From Paenarthrobacter histidinolovorans (GTDB lineage Bacteria; Actinomycetota; Actinomycetes; Actinomycetales; Micrococcaceae), in the NCBI RefSeq assembly GCF_014647595.1, contig NZ_BMPM01000011.1, forward strand, positions 95,888-159,887: DNA of 64,000 bases, read 5' to 3'. The notes under the pieces were generated by a model, which saw only the letters and a list, made by a program, of their open reading frames with translations, did not search any database and was not told the DNA's origin. This document shows positions 1-10,759 of the stretch, piece after piece. Every line of letters starts with the position of its first letter. Within the stretch, counting starts at the first letter, position 1. A program made the position numbers and the translations under genes.

Positions 1-1
1 C

Positions 2-835
2 GTTGCCTTTACCCCGGCGGCTGCCGCAGCCGTCGGCTGGCCGGGCGCCGGTGCCGGGGCGGTGGGAGGTAAAGCCGCCGCCTTTGGCTTTCACGGAGTC
101 AGCCAGTCCTGGAAAATCCCGGCAGCCTCCGTGATGGGTGTCGCAGCCCTGGCCGGGGTCCTCACCTGGTTCCTGCAACCCGTCCCCGGTCCCGCCTCCG
201 TGACTGTTGCAGAATCTCCTGCCAGTATTCCGACAACCAAAGAACAGGCGCCCAACCCGGTTCCAAGCAGCAGCGCGGCGCCCGAACCCAGTGCCACAGC
301 GGAGCCACCGCTCCTCCCTGTCGTTGGGCCAACGGCTGTGCCATCCGAGACCGCCAGCCAACCTCCCGCCGTCGTGATTCCGCCGGAAGAGCCGCCGGGA
401 AGGCGCGCGGTCGTCGTGGACCCCGGGATCACTTACTCGACGACGGCGCCGCAGGCTGCCCCTCCAGCGGCACCCCCGAGGCAAACGGTCGAAGCGACGT
501 TCACGGCGGCAAGTGAGGGCCCAGGGCCCCTTCATCGAAACCTCTACATCCGGTTTTCGCTGAGCGGGGATGGATCGCCGGGCGCTGCCGAAGCGATCTT
601 CTCGTTGCCAGCAGAATCCACGTTCGTTGCGGATCAAGCTGTGGTGCCGGCCGGATGGGGCTGCGATATTTCAGAGTCCCATCAGATCAGATGCACCGCC
701 GCGGACCTGGACGCAGACCAGTTGGCGTTTGTTCTTCCCGTAACCATGGAGGAGGGCGCGACGAGCAGCACCGTGGCTTACCAACTCGGAGGGCAGGACA
801 TCGTGCCGAAATCCTTCATCAGCACCTTCCACTAA
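2..835 (+). CDS. C-terminal part of a membrane-anchored protein with an extracytoplasmic domain (5' end outside window)
   Basis: The frame is open from base 2, so the true start lies outside the window; the GTG at 62 has no convincing ribosome site and is probably internal. Visible parts in order are a Gly/Ala-rich stretch, one hydrophobic segment near bases 131-175 (VMGVAALAGVLTWF), a Pro/Ala/Ser-rich linker of about 90 residues, and a folded C-terminal domain of about 110 residues with two cysteines (GWGCDIS and IRCTA). This layout fits a single-pass protein with its C-terminus outside the cell. In Micrococcaceae some ECF sigma factors carry such a membrane tail ahead of a gene for a DUF11-repeat surface protein. 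That is a guess, because the N-terminal part is not visible. Confidence 0.7.
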   Translation, partial: VAFTPAAAAAVGWPGAGAGAVGGKAAAFGFHGVSQSWKIPAASVMGVAALAGVLTWFLQPVPGPASVTVAESPASIPTTKEQAPNPVPSSSAAPEPSATAEPPLLPVVGPTAVPSETASQPPAVVIPPEEPPGRRAVVVDPGITYSTTAPQAAPPAAPPRQTVEATFTAASEGPGPLHRNLYIRFSLSGDGSPGAAEAIFSLPAESTFVADQAVVPAGWGCDISESHQIRCTAADLDADQLAFVLPVTMEEGATSSTVAYQLGGQDIVPKSFISTFH

Positions 836-1092
836 GTCGTCCGAAGAGCTCAATTCGCGGGCCCAAAAAACTTTTTTCTGATTTTGCGTCACGATTTGCG
901 GTTTTCGCACACTATGCAGTTGAGATGCCTTTGCCTGGGCGCTACACAGAGGGACAGTCGCCTTTGCGCGTCATGAATCGCTGTGCGGTGCGCATGCTTT
1001 TTGGCAGCAACGTTCCCGCATCCGCCGCCTCATGAAAGGGACCCAGTGCCTCCACTACGTCCTTGGTGTGGTCCAAACAGACAAGAGATTCA

Positions 1093-4000
1093 ATGAAGTC
1101 TTCATACTTACGAAGACTGTTGGCGACCGTGCTTGCGGCAGCCGTCATTGTTCTTGGCATATACCCCGCTTCGGCGCAGCATGCCTCGGCTACCACATCC
1201 GGTAGTCCGGGCATTGCCCAGCCTGGAACAGCGGTCTATACCGAGGACTTCTCAAACAGTGATGCGACCACAGCGGCCATCAACCTGATCAACTACACAG
1301 GAGGCCCGGCCGCTGCCGGTGAGTCCTACGCTGCCGACCAGCCCTATACGCCGGCCGGTGGGCAGTGCAACGGGTGGATCCTCAGCTCGGTTACTCCTTT
1401 GCCATCCTCGGACGTTGGATGCCAAAGAAACCAAGGCGGGTGGCAACAGATCCAGCAGATGTCGTCGGCTCTCGGCCAGGCACAAGGGATGACGCCAGCC
1501 CAAGCCTCCGGAAACCAGGCGCTGTCCGAATACACGAACAGTTCTGATGGGCGGATTACCGCGGGTACTGAATTCCGAACGCAGTCCAACAGTATCCCCG
1601 CGATAGCCGGGCACTACTATGCGGTGTCTGCCTACTTCGCCGAGGTGAATTGCCACGCAGCGCACGCCAAGGAAACCTTCAGTTTGCTCCTCAACGGGAC
1701 TCCGGTGGTACTGGCGAAGGGTTTGGATCCCTGTGGGACCAGTACCTCGCCGGAAGTCCAGGTCACCAAGCTGCAGTCGGATGCGTATCAGATACCTGCG
1801 GGGACCGCGCCCTCGCTTGGCCTTGAACTGCGCAACGAAGCGACGACGGGCATCGGCAACGACGTAGCGTTCGACCTGCCCCGGATTGTGGATGTAACGC
1901 CGCAGCTGGACAAGTCGTTCTCTCCTGCGCTCATCGCACCGGGCGGAACGTCCACGCTTTCCCTGACCGTCACCAACACTGACGACGTCAAGTCCAAGAG
2001 CGACTGGTCCATCACGGACACCCTTCCGGCCGGTCTGGTAGTCGCAGGAAGCCCCAATGTTGGCGGGACCTGTGTTCAGGCTGCCGGCACTGCTCCGTTC
2101 GTCAAGACAGCGGTCGCCGGCGCTGATTCCATCTCCGTAAGTGGTGGCGACCTGGCGGCCGATATGGAGTCCTGCACCATCACGGTTGACGTCACGTCGG
2201 ATACCGAGGGAACGTATGTCAACGGTCCGGCGAACATTGTCACCAACCTGAATCCGCCGGCAGACGCGACGCTTGTTGTCCGCGCTCCCCGTATTGCCTT
2301 GAGCAAGGCCCTGGACGCTCCGCGACTGGCTGATGCGGATCAGTTCACCATGGAGATCCGTTCGGGTTCTGCCTCCGGCCAGGTTGTCAGCAACACCTCG
2401 AACGCCACTACCAGTGGCTCCGGTTCAACAGTTTCGGTCGGATCCGGTACCACGGGCACTTACCTTGCCGATGCGGGTACCAGCTACTACCTCACCGAGT
2501 CAGGCGGGTCCAACCTGTCCGATTACAACAAGTCCATCACCTGCACGGACGCCAACGGACTGCAGACCAACCTGCCGGCCGGCGCTGCGTTTGATGGCTC
2601 CCTGGCGCTGGTACCGGTTGCCGGCGCAGACATCAACTGCGTGCTGACCAACACCGCACAGTCGGCTCCTTCGATGACATTCACCAAGAGTGCTGACGCG
2701 TCCGGGGTCCAGTCGCCCTCCGTGGTTGGTGACAAGATCACCTACTCCTTCACGGCCACCAACACTGGAAATGTGGCGCTGACGGATGTTGTCATCAACG
2801 ACCCCCTGGCTGGCCTCTCCACCCTGACGTACAGCTGGCCGGGAACCCCGGGCACCTTGCTGCCGGGCGAGACTGTCACGGCGATGGCAAGCTACGCCAT
2901 CGCGCAGGCTGACATTGACGCAGGACACGTGGCCAACTCGGCAACCACCTCGGGTAATCCTCCGACCGGTCCGCCGGTGACCCCGCCGCCCGGCACCACC
3001 GACACTCCGCTGACCCATGGACCCGCCATGGAGTTCCGCAAGTCGGCCGATGCCTCCGCCATCCGGAACCCGTCCGCCGTGGGCGACAAGATCACTTACA
3101 CCTTCACTGTCAGCAACACCGGGAACGTGAAGTTGACCAACGTCTTCATCGATGACCCGTTGGCAGGCCTCTCGGCACTGGTCTACGCCTGGCCGGGGAC
3201 TGCAGGCGAACTGCTCCCTGGCCAGACGATGACGGCTACTGCAACGTATGCCGTCACCCTGGCCGATATCAATGCCGGTCACGTTGCCAACACGGCCACG
3301 GCGACAGGCACTCCGCCACTCGGCCCGCCGGTAACGCCTTCCCCGGCAGCAACGGACACCTCCGTGTTGCCGTCGCCGGGCATGGAATTCACCAAGACGG
3401 CCGATGCTTCCGCCGTGCAGTCACCATCAAAGGCCGGCGACAGGATCACCTACACTTTCACGGCGAAGAACACCGGCAATATCGTATTGACCAACGTCGC
3501 CATTGACGACCCCCTTGCCGGACTCTCTGCCCTGAGCTACAACTGGCCCGGCGTTGCAGGGACCCTGTTGCCTGGTGAAACAGTGAGCGCAACCGCGACG
3601 TACGCCATCAAAGAGGCGGACATCAACGCCGGTCATGTCGCCAACGGCGCCACGGTCACCGGAACCCCACCTGGCGGTCCGCCGGTAGCACCTCCGTCGG
3701 GCGCCACCGATACGACACTGACTCCGTCGGTTGGAATGGAGTTCACCAAAGTGGCTGACACGTCGGCTGTCAGTTACCCCTTCAGTGTGGGGGACCTCAT
3801 CACCTACACGTTCACGGTGAAGAACACGGGGACCGTTCCACTGAACGGCGTGCGGGTCAACGATCCCATCCCCGGGTTGTCGACCGTGGCCTACAGCTGG
3901 CCCGACGCAGTCGGAACCCTGCTGCCCGGTCAGACGGTGACCGCTACAGCGACATACGTCATCGGACAGGCGGATTTCACGTCGGGCATGGTGGCCAACA

Positions 4001-4254
4001 CTGCCAGTGCAACCGCCTCGCCCCCAACGGGACCGCCATTGAGCACGCCTCATGCAACCGCGGTAGTGAGCTTCCCCCCGGCGATCCGGCCGGTGCCCGG
4101 CTACCCGGAAGGAAGGTCGCTGGTCCGCACAGGAGTTGTTCTCACCGCGCTGCCCATTGGCCTCCTGGCTGTGGGCGCTGGCATCTTCCTGTTCCTTTCC
4201 GGACGCCGGAAGCGTTTCGGGACCCAGACAGCAGGCGGTGTCACCATCCCATGA
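1093..4254 (+). CDS. Secreted, membrane-anchored surface protein with four DUF11/DUF7507-type repeats
   Basis: The start at ATG 1093 is preferred over an upstream in-frame TTG at 1063 because an AAGAG box lies just before it and a clean signal peptide follows (MKSSYLRRLLATVLAAAVIV, cleavage near ASA). The N-terminal part is an adhesin-like beta-rich domain with paired cysteines, then a DUF11-like domain and a SpaA/prealbumin-like segment. Four tandem repeats follow. Each begins with M(T/E)F(T/R)K and includes NTGN/NTGT, DDPLAGLS, W-P and LLPG(E/Q)T motifs. They start at 2674, 3028, 3382 and 3736 and are exactly 354 bp apart. The C-terminus is a hydrophobic helix followed by GRRKR; no LPXTG sortase motif is seen. 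It is probably a cell-surface stalk or adhesin. The ligand is unknown. Confidence 0.88.
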   Translation: MKSSYLRRLLATVLAAAVIVLGIYPASAQHASATTSGSPGIAQPGTAVYTEDFSNSDATTAAINLINYTGGPAAAGESYAADQPYTPAGGQCNGWILSSVTPLPSSDVGCQRNQGGWQQIQQMSSALGQAQGMTPAQASGNQALSEYTNSSDGRITAGTEFRTQSNSIPAIAGHYYAVSAYFAEVNCHAAHAKETFSLLLNGTPVVLAKGLDPCGTSTSPEVQVTKLQSDAYQIPAGTAPSLGLELRNEATTGIGNDVAFDLPRIVDVTPQLDKSFSPALIAPGGTSTLSLTVTNTDDVKSKSDWSITDTLPAGLVVAGSPNVGGTCVQAAGTAPFVKTAVAGADSISVSGGDLAADMESCTITVDVTSDTEGTYVNGPANIVTNLNPPADATLVVRAPRIALSKALDAPRLADADQFTMEIRSGSASGQVVSNTSNATTSGSGSTVSVGSGTTGTYLADAGTSYYLTESGGSNLSDYNKSITCTDANGLQTNLPAGAAFDGSLALVPVAGADINCVLTNTAQSAPSMTFTKSADASGVQSPSVVGDKITYSFTATNTGNVALTDVVINDPLAGLSTLTYSWPGTPGTLLPGETVTAMASYAIAQADIDAGHVANSATTSGNPPTGPPVTPPPGTTDTPLTHGPAMEFRKSADASAIRNPSAVGDKITYTFTVSNTGNVKLTNVFIDDPLAGLSALVYAWPGTAGELLPGQTMTATATYAVTLADINAGHVANTATATGTPPLGPPVTPSPAATDTSVLPSPGMEFTKTADASAVQSPSKAGDRITYTFTAKNTGNIVLTNVAIDDPLAGLSALSYNWPGVAGTLLPGETVSATATYAIKEADINAGHVANGATVTGTPPGGPPVAPPSGATDTTLTPSVGMEFTKVADTSAVSYPFSVGDLITYTFTVKNTGTVPLNGVRVNDPIPGLSTVAYSWPDAVGTLLPGQTVTATATYVIGQADFTSGMVANTASATASPPTGPPLSTPHATAVVSFPPAIRPVPGYPEGRSLVRTGVVLTALPIGLLAVGAGIFLFLSGRRKRFGTQTAGGVTIP
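2674..4089 (+). repeat. Four tandem 354-bp coding repeats (118-residue DUF11-type modules)
   Basis: Repeat starts at 2674, 3028, 3382 and 3736 have a constant spacing of 354 bp. The protein units align without gaps over MEFTK-ADAS, ITYTFT, NTGN, DDPLAGLS and LLPGQTVTATATY. The equal length and strong similarity suggest recent duplication or ongoing homogenisation by recombination. Confidence 0.9.
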
Positions 4255-4679
4255 ACATTTCAGTAGCGTACCTGGCGGGCATACTGGTTGCCGCCACAGC
4301 ATTGTCAGCTTGTTCTCCGCCGCACAGCAGCGAAGCGGGCAATCCGCCGTCGTCAACCACGACCCAAGCCGCCACCACGGGCCAGGCAAAGCCGGCGAAC
4401 CCGGGCACTGGCATCATCGAGGCCACCACCATGACCTCCTGCGACACGGCGCCCGGGAAGGTGACGGCGAAGGGGACTGTCACTCCGCCGGCCGGTGCCA
4501 AGGGAACAGTCAAGATCACCGTGAGTTGGGTGGATTCAAAGACTTCTGCCGTGCTTGCCCACGGAGAGCAGACCTTCATGGACGCCGCAGCAGACGAGTC
4601 TCTCGACTGGGTGATCAACGCAGAGATCTCAAAGCCAGGGGTGGACGTCAAGTGCGTCCTCGGGGCCACGGTGCTTTAG
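4251..4679 (+). CDS. Small secreted lipoprotein, function unknown
   Basis: The ATG overlaps the TGA stop of the preceding surface-protein gene (ATGA), which points to translational coupling. The N-terminus is a type II signal peptide with the lipobox LSAC (MNISVAYLAG, then ALSAC), so the mature protein should be lipid-anchored outside the membrane. After a Ser/Thr/Pro/Ala-rich linker comes a domain of about 90 residues with two cysteines (TSCDT near the start, VKCVLG near the end) that could form a disulfide, and beta-strand-like patterns (GTVKITVSWVD). I do not recognise the family. Coupling to the repeat protein suggests that the two work together at the cell surface. A strong hairpin terminator follows. 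Confidence 0.8.
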   Translation: MNISVAYLAGILVAATALSACSPPHSSEAGNPPSSTTTQAATTGQAKPANPGTGIIEATTMTSCDTAPGKVTAKGTVTPPAGAKGTVKITVSWVDSKTSAVLAHGEQTFMDAAADESLDWVINAEISKPGVDVKCVLGATVL

Positions 4680-4735
4680 CGCCCGGGCTCCAGCAGCAGG
4701 TCTCAAGCAGCCGGGACCGCTGTTCCTTTGGAGAA

Positions 4736-4776
4736 GCGGCCAACCAGGTACCACTACCCGGTTGGCCGCTTTTTTT
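4736..4776. terminator. Rho-independent terminator between convergent genes
   Basis: A perfect 10-bp stem (gcggccaacc at 4736-4745 with ggttggccgc at 4760-4769) is followed by seven T on the plus strand. It ends the surface-protein/lipoprotein pair. The stop codon of the minus-strand gene (4754-4756) lies inside its loop. Confidence 0.85.
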
Positions 4777-5119
4777 GCCACTGGCCGGCATGCCAAAAGA
4801 GAAGTCCTGCGGTGAGCAGAATGGCGCCCAAGAGCGCGTAAGGCGCGTTCGACAACATCATGTACGTGAATTGGGCCGTTGAGGCAGACTGATACGGCGC
4901 GGGGGCGACCAAGGCTCCGGCTGCCGTGGCTATGGCCCAGATCCCCACCCACATCAAGCCTGCGTCGAGAACCCAGAGGGCGATGATGAAGGGGTTCACG
5001 GTCAGGCGCTTTGGTGGCGGGTCCGCCGTTTCGGGGACGTGCGGGCTGACCGCCTGCACGGCGTTGCCATGCTCGTCGATTTCGCGGAAACCGAGCCGCT
5101 CGTGAACGTGGTCTGTCAT
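4754..5119 (-). CDS. Small two-helix membrane protein, unknown function
   Basis: The chosen start (ATG at 5119) gives MTDHVHERLGF and has a purine-rich GGGGGA box directly upstream; a longer frame up to 5269 has a low-complexity Pro/Arg N-terminus and is unlikely. The 121-residue product has a charged, His-rich N-terminal part of about 45 residues, then two hydrophobic segments (FIIALWVLDAGLMWVGIWAI and YALLGAILLTAGLLFW) separated by a short loop, and ends in a basic tail (GQWQKKRPTG). It resembles small actinobacterial integral membrane proteins with no assigned role. Its 3' end lies within the shared terminator hairpin. Confidence 0.72.
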   Translation of the reverse strand: MTDHVHERLGFREIDEHGNAVQAVSPHVPETADPPPKRLTVNPFIIALWVLDAGLMWVGIWAIATAAGALVAPAPYQSASTAQFTYMMLSNAPYALLGAILLTAGLLFWHAGQWQKKRPTG

Positions 5120-5349
5120 GGGTCCCCCAACCTCGGACTGTCGTTGTCCCTGCACTCTACTCCTGGCGGCCCTGGGCCGGGGACCGGGAACGGGGCCCGG
5201 CACCGGAGGGCTGCAGCGGCCCATCACTTCCGCCCCGGGAGCGACCGTATTCTCCATGCAAAACGCCATCCAGGAAAGTCAATGACGGACTGAACCCGGG
5301 GTTGTTTGCCCAGAAACCGCCTTCCAAGCGAAATAGGTCACAAAAGTTT

Positions 5350-5383
5350 GACGGAAAGGCTTACCTAAGTAAGGCTTACCTTG
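5350..5383 (+). promoter_or_regulatory. Two overlapping iron boxes (DtxR/IdeR/DmdR-type operator)
   Basis: Two 19-bp sites at 5350-5368 and 5365-5383 share the core AAGGCTTACCT. Each matches the Streptomyces/Corynebacterium iron-box consensus (TTAGGTTAGGCTCACCTAA) at 13 of 19 positions by my count. They lie 38-71 bp before the desA start, so iron-loaded repressor would be expected to block transcription of the siderophore operon. Confidence 0.75.
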
Positions 5384-5420
5384 CTAACAAGCGCCCCAAC
5401 GCAAACGGAAGGAAGCTGAC

Positions 5421-6979
<1,559 letters not shown>

Positions 6980-6983
<4 letters not shown>

Positions 6984-8323
6984 GCACCCAGGATAACGCC
7001 AGGATTTACGACGTAGCAGGCATCGGCGTCGGGCCCTTCAACCTGGGCCTCGCAGCGCTTAGCGCACCAGTGGAGAACCTCGATTGTGTGTTCCTGGACC
7101 GCCGCGAGTCCTTCGACTGGCACCCCGGCATGATGTTGGAGCCGGCGCATCTGCAGGTTCCGTTCATGGCGGACCTGGTCACCTTGGCTGACCCGACGTC
7201 GCCTTTCTCGTTCCTGAACTTCCTGAAGCAGACGGGCCGGCTCTATCGCTTCTATATCCGCGAGAACTTCTACCCGCTGCGCGCCGAGTACAACCAGTAT
7301 TGCCAGTGGGTGGCCGGCCAGCTTGAGTCTGTTCGTTTTAGCACGGATGTGCTGGATGTGACCTACGACGACGGCGTGTACCGCCTTCTGGTACAGGGCC
7401 CGGACGGCGCTGAGGTTCTTCGCGCCCGCAAGCTGGTCCTGGGCACGGGAACCTCCCCGTACGTTCCGGACTCCTGTGCAGGAATAGTGGAAGCTGGCGG
7501 ACTCGTCCTCCACAACGCCGACTACCTGTCCCGGAAGAGTGAGCTGCAGTCCAAGCGCAGCATCACAATCGTGGGCAGCGGCCAGAGTGCTGCGGAGCTC
7601 TACTACGAACTCCTCCAGGAAATCGACGTCTACGGTTACCAGCTGAACTGGGTCACCCGCTCCGGCCGCTTCTTCCCGCTGGAGTACACCAAACTCACTC
7701 TGGAGATGACTTCGCCGGAGTACGTGGACTACTTCCACTCACTCCCGGGCGAGCAGCGGGATTCGCTGATCAAGAGCCAAAAGAACCTGTACAAGGGCAT
7801 CAACTCGGACCTGATCGACGACATCTACGACCTCTTGTACACCAAGAGCCTTTCCGGCATGGTGGACACGCAGCTGCACACGCACTCGTCACTCACCGCC
7901 GCGGACTGGGATCCCGCCACGGGCACCCACACGCTCCAGTTGCACCACGAAGAACATGGCCGCGACTACAGCCTTGAGTCCGAAGCTGTGGTCCTGGCAA
8001 CCGGCTACAGCTACAAGGAGCCCAACTTCCTGGCCGGCATCCATGACCGGATCCGCCGCGACTCCAAGGGCCGCTTCGATGTGGAGCGCAACTATGGAAC
8101 CGGTGTGGAACCCGGCGAAATCTTCGTCCAGAACGCGGAACTCCACACACACGGCTTCGTCACGCCGGACCTCGGCATGGCCGCCTACCGCAACTCCGTC
8201 ATCCTTCGTGAAATCACCGGCCGCGAGGTCTACCCGATCGAGCGCAGCATAGCCTTCCAGCAGTTCGGTGCGCCCGCACCCGTTCCCGCTGCGGCCCCGG
8301 AAACCGCCGGAGCCGCCGTATGA
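6980..8323 (+). CDS. desB: Cadaverine/lysine N-hydroxylase (flavin monooxygenase)
   Basis: The product belongs to the L-lysine/L-ornithine N-monooxygenase family. It has an N-terminal FAD fold (GIGVGPFNLGLAAL), the substrate-region motif WHPGMMLEPAHLQVPFMADL, an NADPH-binding glycine-rich motif (ITIVGSGQSAAELYYELL) and the C-terminal ATGYSYKEP motif. The length of 447 residues is typical. In desferrioxamine pathways this enzyme hydroxylates cadaverine to N-hydroxycadaverine using NADPH and O2. The GTG start overlaps the desA stop (GTGA), so the genes are translationally coupled. In other pathways homologues act on free lysine; the decarboxylase next door makes cadaverine the more likely substrate. 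Confidence 0.92.
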
Positions 8324-8910
8324 GCTTCACGTTCCGACCCGTAGACCCGGTGGCCGACGCACCCGTCCTCCACGGCTGGGTGAGCCAGGAGTACGCCCGA
8401 TTCTGGGGCATGGTTTCGGCCACCGGGCAGGACGTTGTGGAGGAATACACGAAGATCGCCGAATCCGGTCATCACCAAGCGTTCCTGGGGCTCGACGACG
8501 GCGTTCCCGCCTTCCTGATGGAGCGGTACCGCCCTGAGTCATCGCCATTGGCGGACGTTTACGAGGTTCAGCCCGGCGATGTTGGCATGCACCTGTTGGT
8601 GTCTCCGCCCCCCGCTGATCCGCAGCCAGGCTTCACCACCGCCGTAATGCAGGCTGTCATGGCCGAACTGTTCGCTGACCCCGCAACCCAGCGGATCGTC
8701 GTCGAGCCTGACGCCCGCAACCACAAGATCCATGTCCTGAACGAGAAGGTGGGCTTCCAGCCGCACGGCGTGGTGACCCTTCCCGCCGTCGACCCTGCCG
8801 AAGACCACAAAAAGGCGCTGTTGAGCTTCTGCACCCGCGAGGAATTCCTCGCCACCCTGACCCCGATTCTGGCCGCGCCCGTCGCGGCGACCAGAGGAGA
8901 ATCCCTGTGA
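8320..8910 (+). CDS. desC: Siderophore acyltransferase (GNAT, IucB/AlcB type)
   Basis: This GNAT-fold acyltransferase of 196 residues is of the AlcB/IucB/RhbD type used in NRPS-independent siderophore pathways. The conserved EPDARNHKIHVLNEKVGF block forms the C-terminal part of the acyl-CoA site, and the N-terminal part matches FRPVDPVADAPVLHGWV. It should transfer acetyl or succinyl from CoA to N-hydroxycadaverine, giving the hydroxamate building block. The start overlaps the desB stop by 4 bases (ATGA), and its end overlaps desD in the same way. Which acyl group is used cannot be read from sequence alone. Confidence 0.9.
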   Translation: MSFTFRPVDPVADAPVLHGWVSQEYARFWGMVSATGQDVVEEYTKIAESGHHQAFLGLDDGVPAFLMERYRPESSPLADVYEVQPGDVGMHLLVSPPPADPQPGFTTAVMQAVMAELFADPATQRIVVEPDARNHKIHVLNEKVGFQPHGVVTLPAVDPAEDHKKALLSFCTREEFLATLTPILAAPVAATRGESL

Positions 8911-10748
8911 CCACCATTGCTGACAACGCGACTGCCGCCGCCGTTGACTCTGTATCGCACCTGACCCCGGAACGCTGGGCCGTTGCCAACCGCCATCTGG
9001 TCCGCAAGGCGATTGCCGAGTTCTCGCACGAACGCATCCTTGTCCCGGAGCTGATCCGCGATGAAGGTGCGGGCATTGGGCTTTACAAGGTTGTGAGCGA
9101 CGATGACGCAACCGAATACCACTTCCGCGCCCGGGTTCTGCAGCTCGAACATTGGTCCGTTTTCGCGGATTCCATAGCCCGCCTGCGCGACGGTGAGGAA
9201 CTGCCCATAGATGCTTTGGATTTCATCGCCGAGTTCCACGAGGCCTTGGCGATCCGCCAGGAGATGCTGCCCGTGTACCTGGAGGAAATCAGCAGCACGC
9301 TGGCCAGTCACGCCTACAAGCAGGGTAAGCCGTTCACCTCTGCCCAGTTGGCTGCGGGTATCACCGGCGGTACTGATCGCGCCGCGGATTTCCAAGCGAT
9401 TGAGCACAGCATGACCGAGGGGCACCCGTGCTTCGTGGCCAACAATGGCCGGCTGGGATTCGGGATTGCCGACTACCACGCGTTCGCCCCGGAAACCGGT
9501 GCAACCGTGAAGCTGCAGTGGATTGCCGTCCACCGCAGCAAGGCAGTGTTCACGTCCAGCGCAGGGCTGGATTACCGGACACACTTCGAAGCCGAATTAG
9601 GCCCGGCCACTCTGGCTTGGTTCAATGCGGAACTGTCCGCCTCCGGCCTGGATCCCGAGGAATACCTCCTCATGCCGGTCCACCCGTGGCAATGGGACAA
9701 CAAGCTCACCGTGACGTTCGCGGCAGAAATCGCCCAGCGCCACATTGTGAACCTTGGCACTGGTGAGGATTCGTACCAGGCGCAGCAGTCCATCCGGACG
9801 TTCTTCAACACCACCTCCCCGGAGAAGGCTTACGTCAAAACGGCCATGTCCGTGCTGAACATGGGCTTCATGCGAGGACTGTCTCCGCAGTACATGAAGG
9901 CAACGCCGGCCATCAACGACTGGCTGCAGAACCTGATCGGCAAGGACCAGGAGCTCCAGAACCGGGGCCTGGCCATGATCCGTGAAACCGCGGCCATCGG
10001 GTACCACAACCACTACTACGAGGCTGCTTCGGCCAAGGGGTCGCCCTACCGCAAGATGCTCTCGGCCCTGTGGAGGGAAAGTCCGCTGCCGTTGCTCGAG
10101 GACGGGCAGCAGCTGGCTACCATGGCGTCGTTGCTGCATGTGGATTCCTCCGGCGAGTCCGTGGTCTCGGCCCTGATATCCCGGTCCGGCCTGGCTCCCA
10201 CCGAGTGGCTTCGCCGCTACTTTGAGGCCTACCTCGTCCCGCTGGTCCACTGCCTCTACGAGTACGAGCTCGCCTTTATGCCCCACGGAGAAAATGTCAT
10301 CCTGATCCTCGAGGACGGCGTGCCCGTCCGGGCGATCATGAAGGACATCGCCGAGGAAATCGTTGTCATGGGGGACCGGCTGGAACTCCCGGAGGACGTC
10401 TCCCGCATCAAGGCCGAGATCCCCGCCGAGGAAATGGTCCTGGCCATCTTCACCGATGTGTTCGACTGCATCTTCCGCTTCCTCTCCGCGATCCTTGTTG
10501 AGGACGGGACGCTGCGTGAAGACGAGTTCTGGGGGACCGCCGCCGCCGTGCTTCGCGATTACCAGCAGCGCCACCCCGAGCTCGCGGACCAGTTCGCCAT
10601 GCACGACCTTTTCGCGTCTGACTTCGAGTTGTCCTGCCTCAACCGGCTCCAGCTTCGGAACAACCAGCAGATGCTCGACATCTCGGATCCCTCCGGCGGG
10701 CTCCAGATGGCGGGCCGCCTGGCGAACCCCTTGGCCGCGTTCGCCTAA
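8907..10748 (+). CDS. desD: NRPS-independent siderophore synthetase (IucA/IucC family)
   Basis: This 613-residue synthetase of the IucA/IucC family should join and cyclise acylated hydroxycadaverine units with ATP through acyl-adenylates, giving a desferrioxamine-E/G-like trihydroxamate. Conserved blocks include a histidine-rich active-site region HPWQWDNK, the ATP-site motif QQSIRTFFNT, and MPHGENVILILEDG in the C-terminal FhuF-like half. It is the last gene of desABCD and overlaps desC by GTGA. No siderophore exporter, receptor or reductase gene lies in the window, so uptake must be encoded elsewhere. A repeated palindrome follows 12 bases after the stop. Confidence 0.93.
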   Translation: MTTIADNATAAAVDSVSHLTPERWAVANRHLVRKAIAEFSHERILVPELIRDEGAGIGLYKVVSDDDATEYHFRARVLQLEHWSVFADSIARLRDGEELPIDALDFIAEFHEALAIRQEMLPVYLEEISSTLASHAYKQGKPFTSAQLAAGITGGTDRAADFQAIEHSMTEGHPCFVANNGRLGFGIADYHAFAPETGATVKLQWIAVHRSKAVFTSSAGLDYRTHFEAELGPATLAWFNAELSASGLDPEEYLLMPVHPWQWDNKLTVTFAAEIAQRHIVNLGTGEDSYQAQQSIRTFFNTTSPEKAYVKTAMSVLNMGFMRGLSPQYMKATPAINDWLQNLIGKDQELQNRGLAMIRETAAIGYHNHYYEAASAKGSPYRKMLSALWRESPLPLLEDGQQLATMASLLHVDSSGESVVSALISRSGLAPTEWLRRYFEAYLVPLVHCLYEYELAFMPHGENVILILEDGVPVRAIMKDIAEEIVVMGDRLELPEDVSRIKAEIPAEEMVLAIFTDVFDCIFRFLSAILVEDGTLREDEFWGTAAAVLRDYQQRHPELADQFAMHDLFASDFELSCLNRLQLRNNQQMLDISDPSGGLQMAGRLANPLAAFA

Positions 10749-10759
10749 GCATTCGCAGC

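Noticed and set aside
655..1035. Frames overlapping the end of the left-edge gene
   Set aside because: Arg-rich shadows in other phases with no ribosome site. The 836-1092 gap holds only a probable promoter region.
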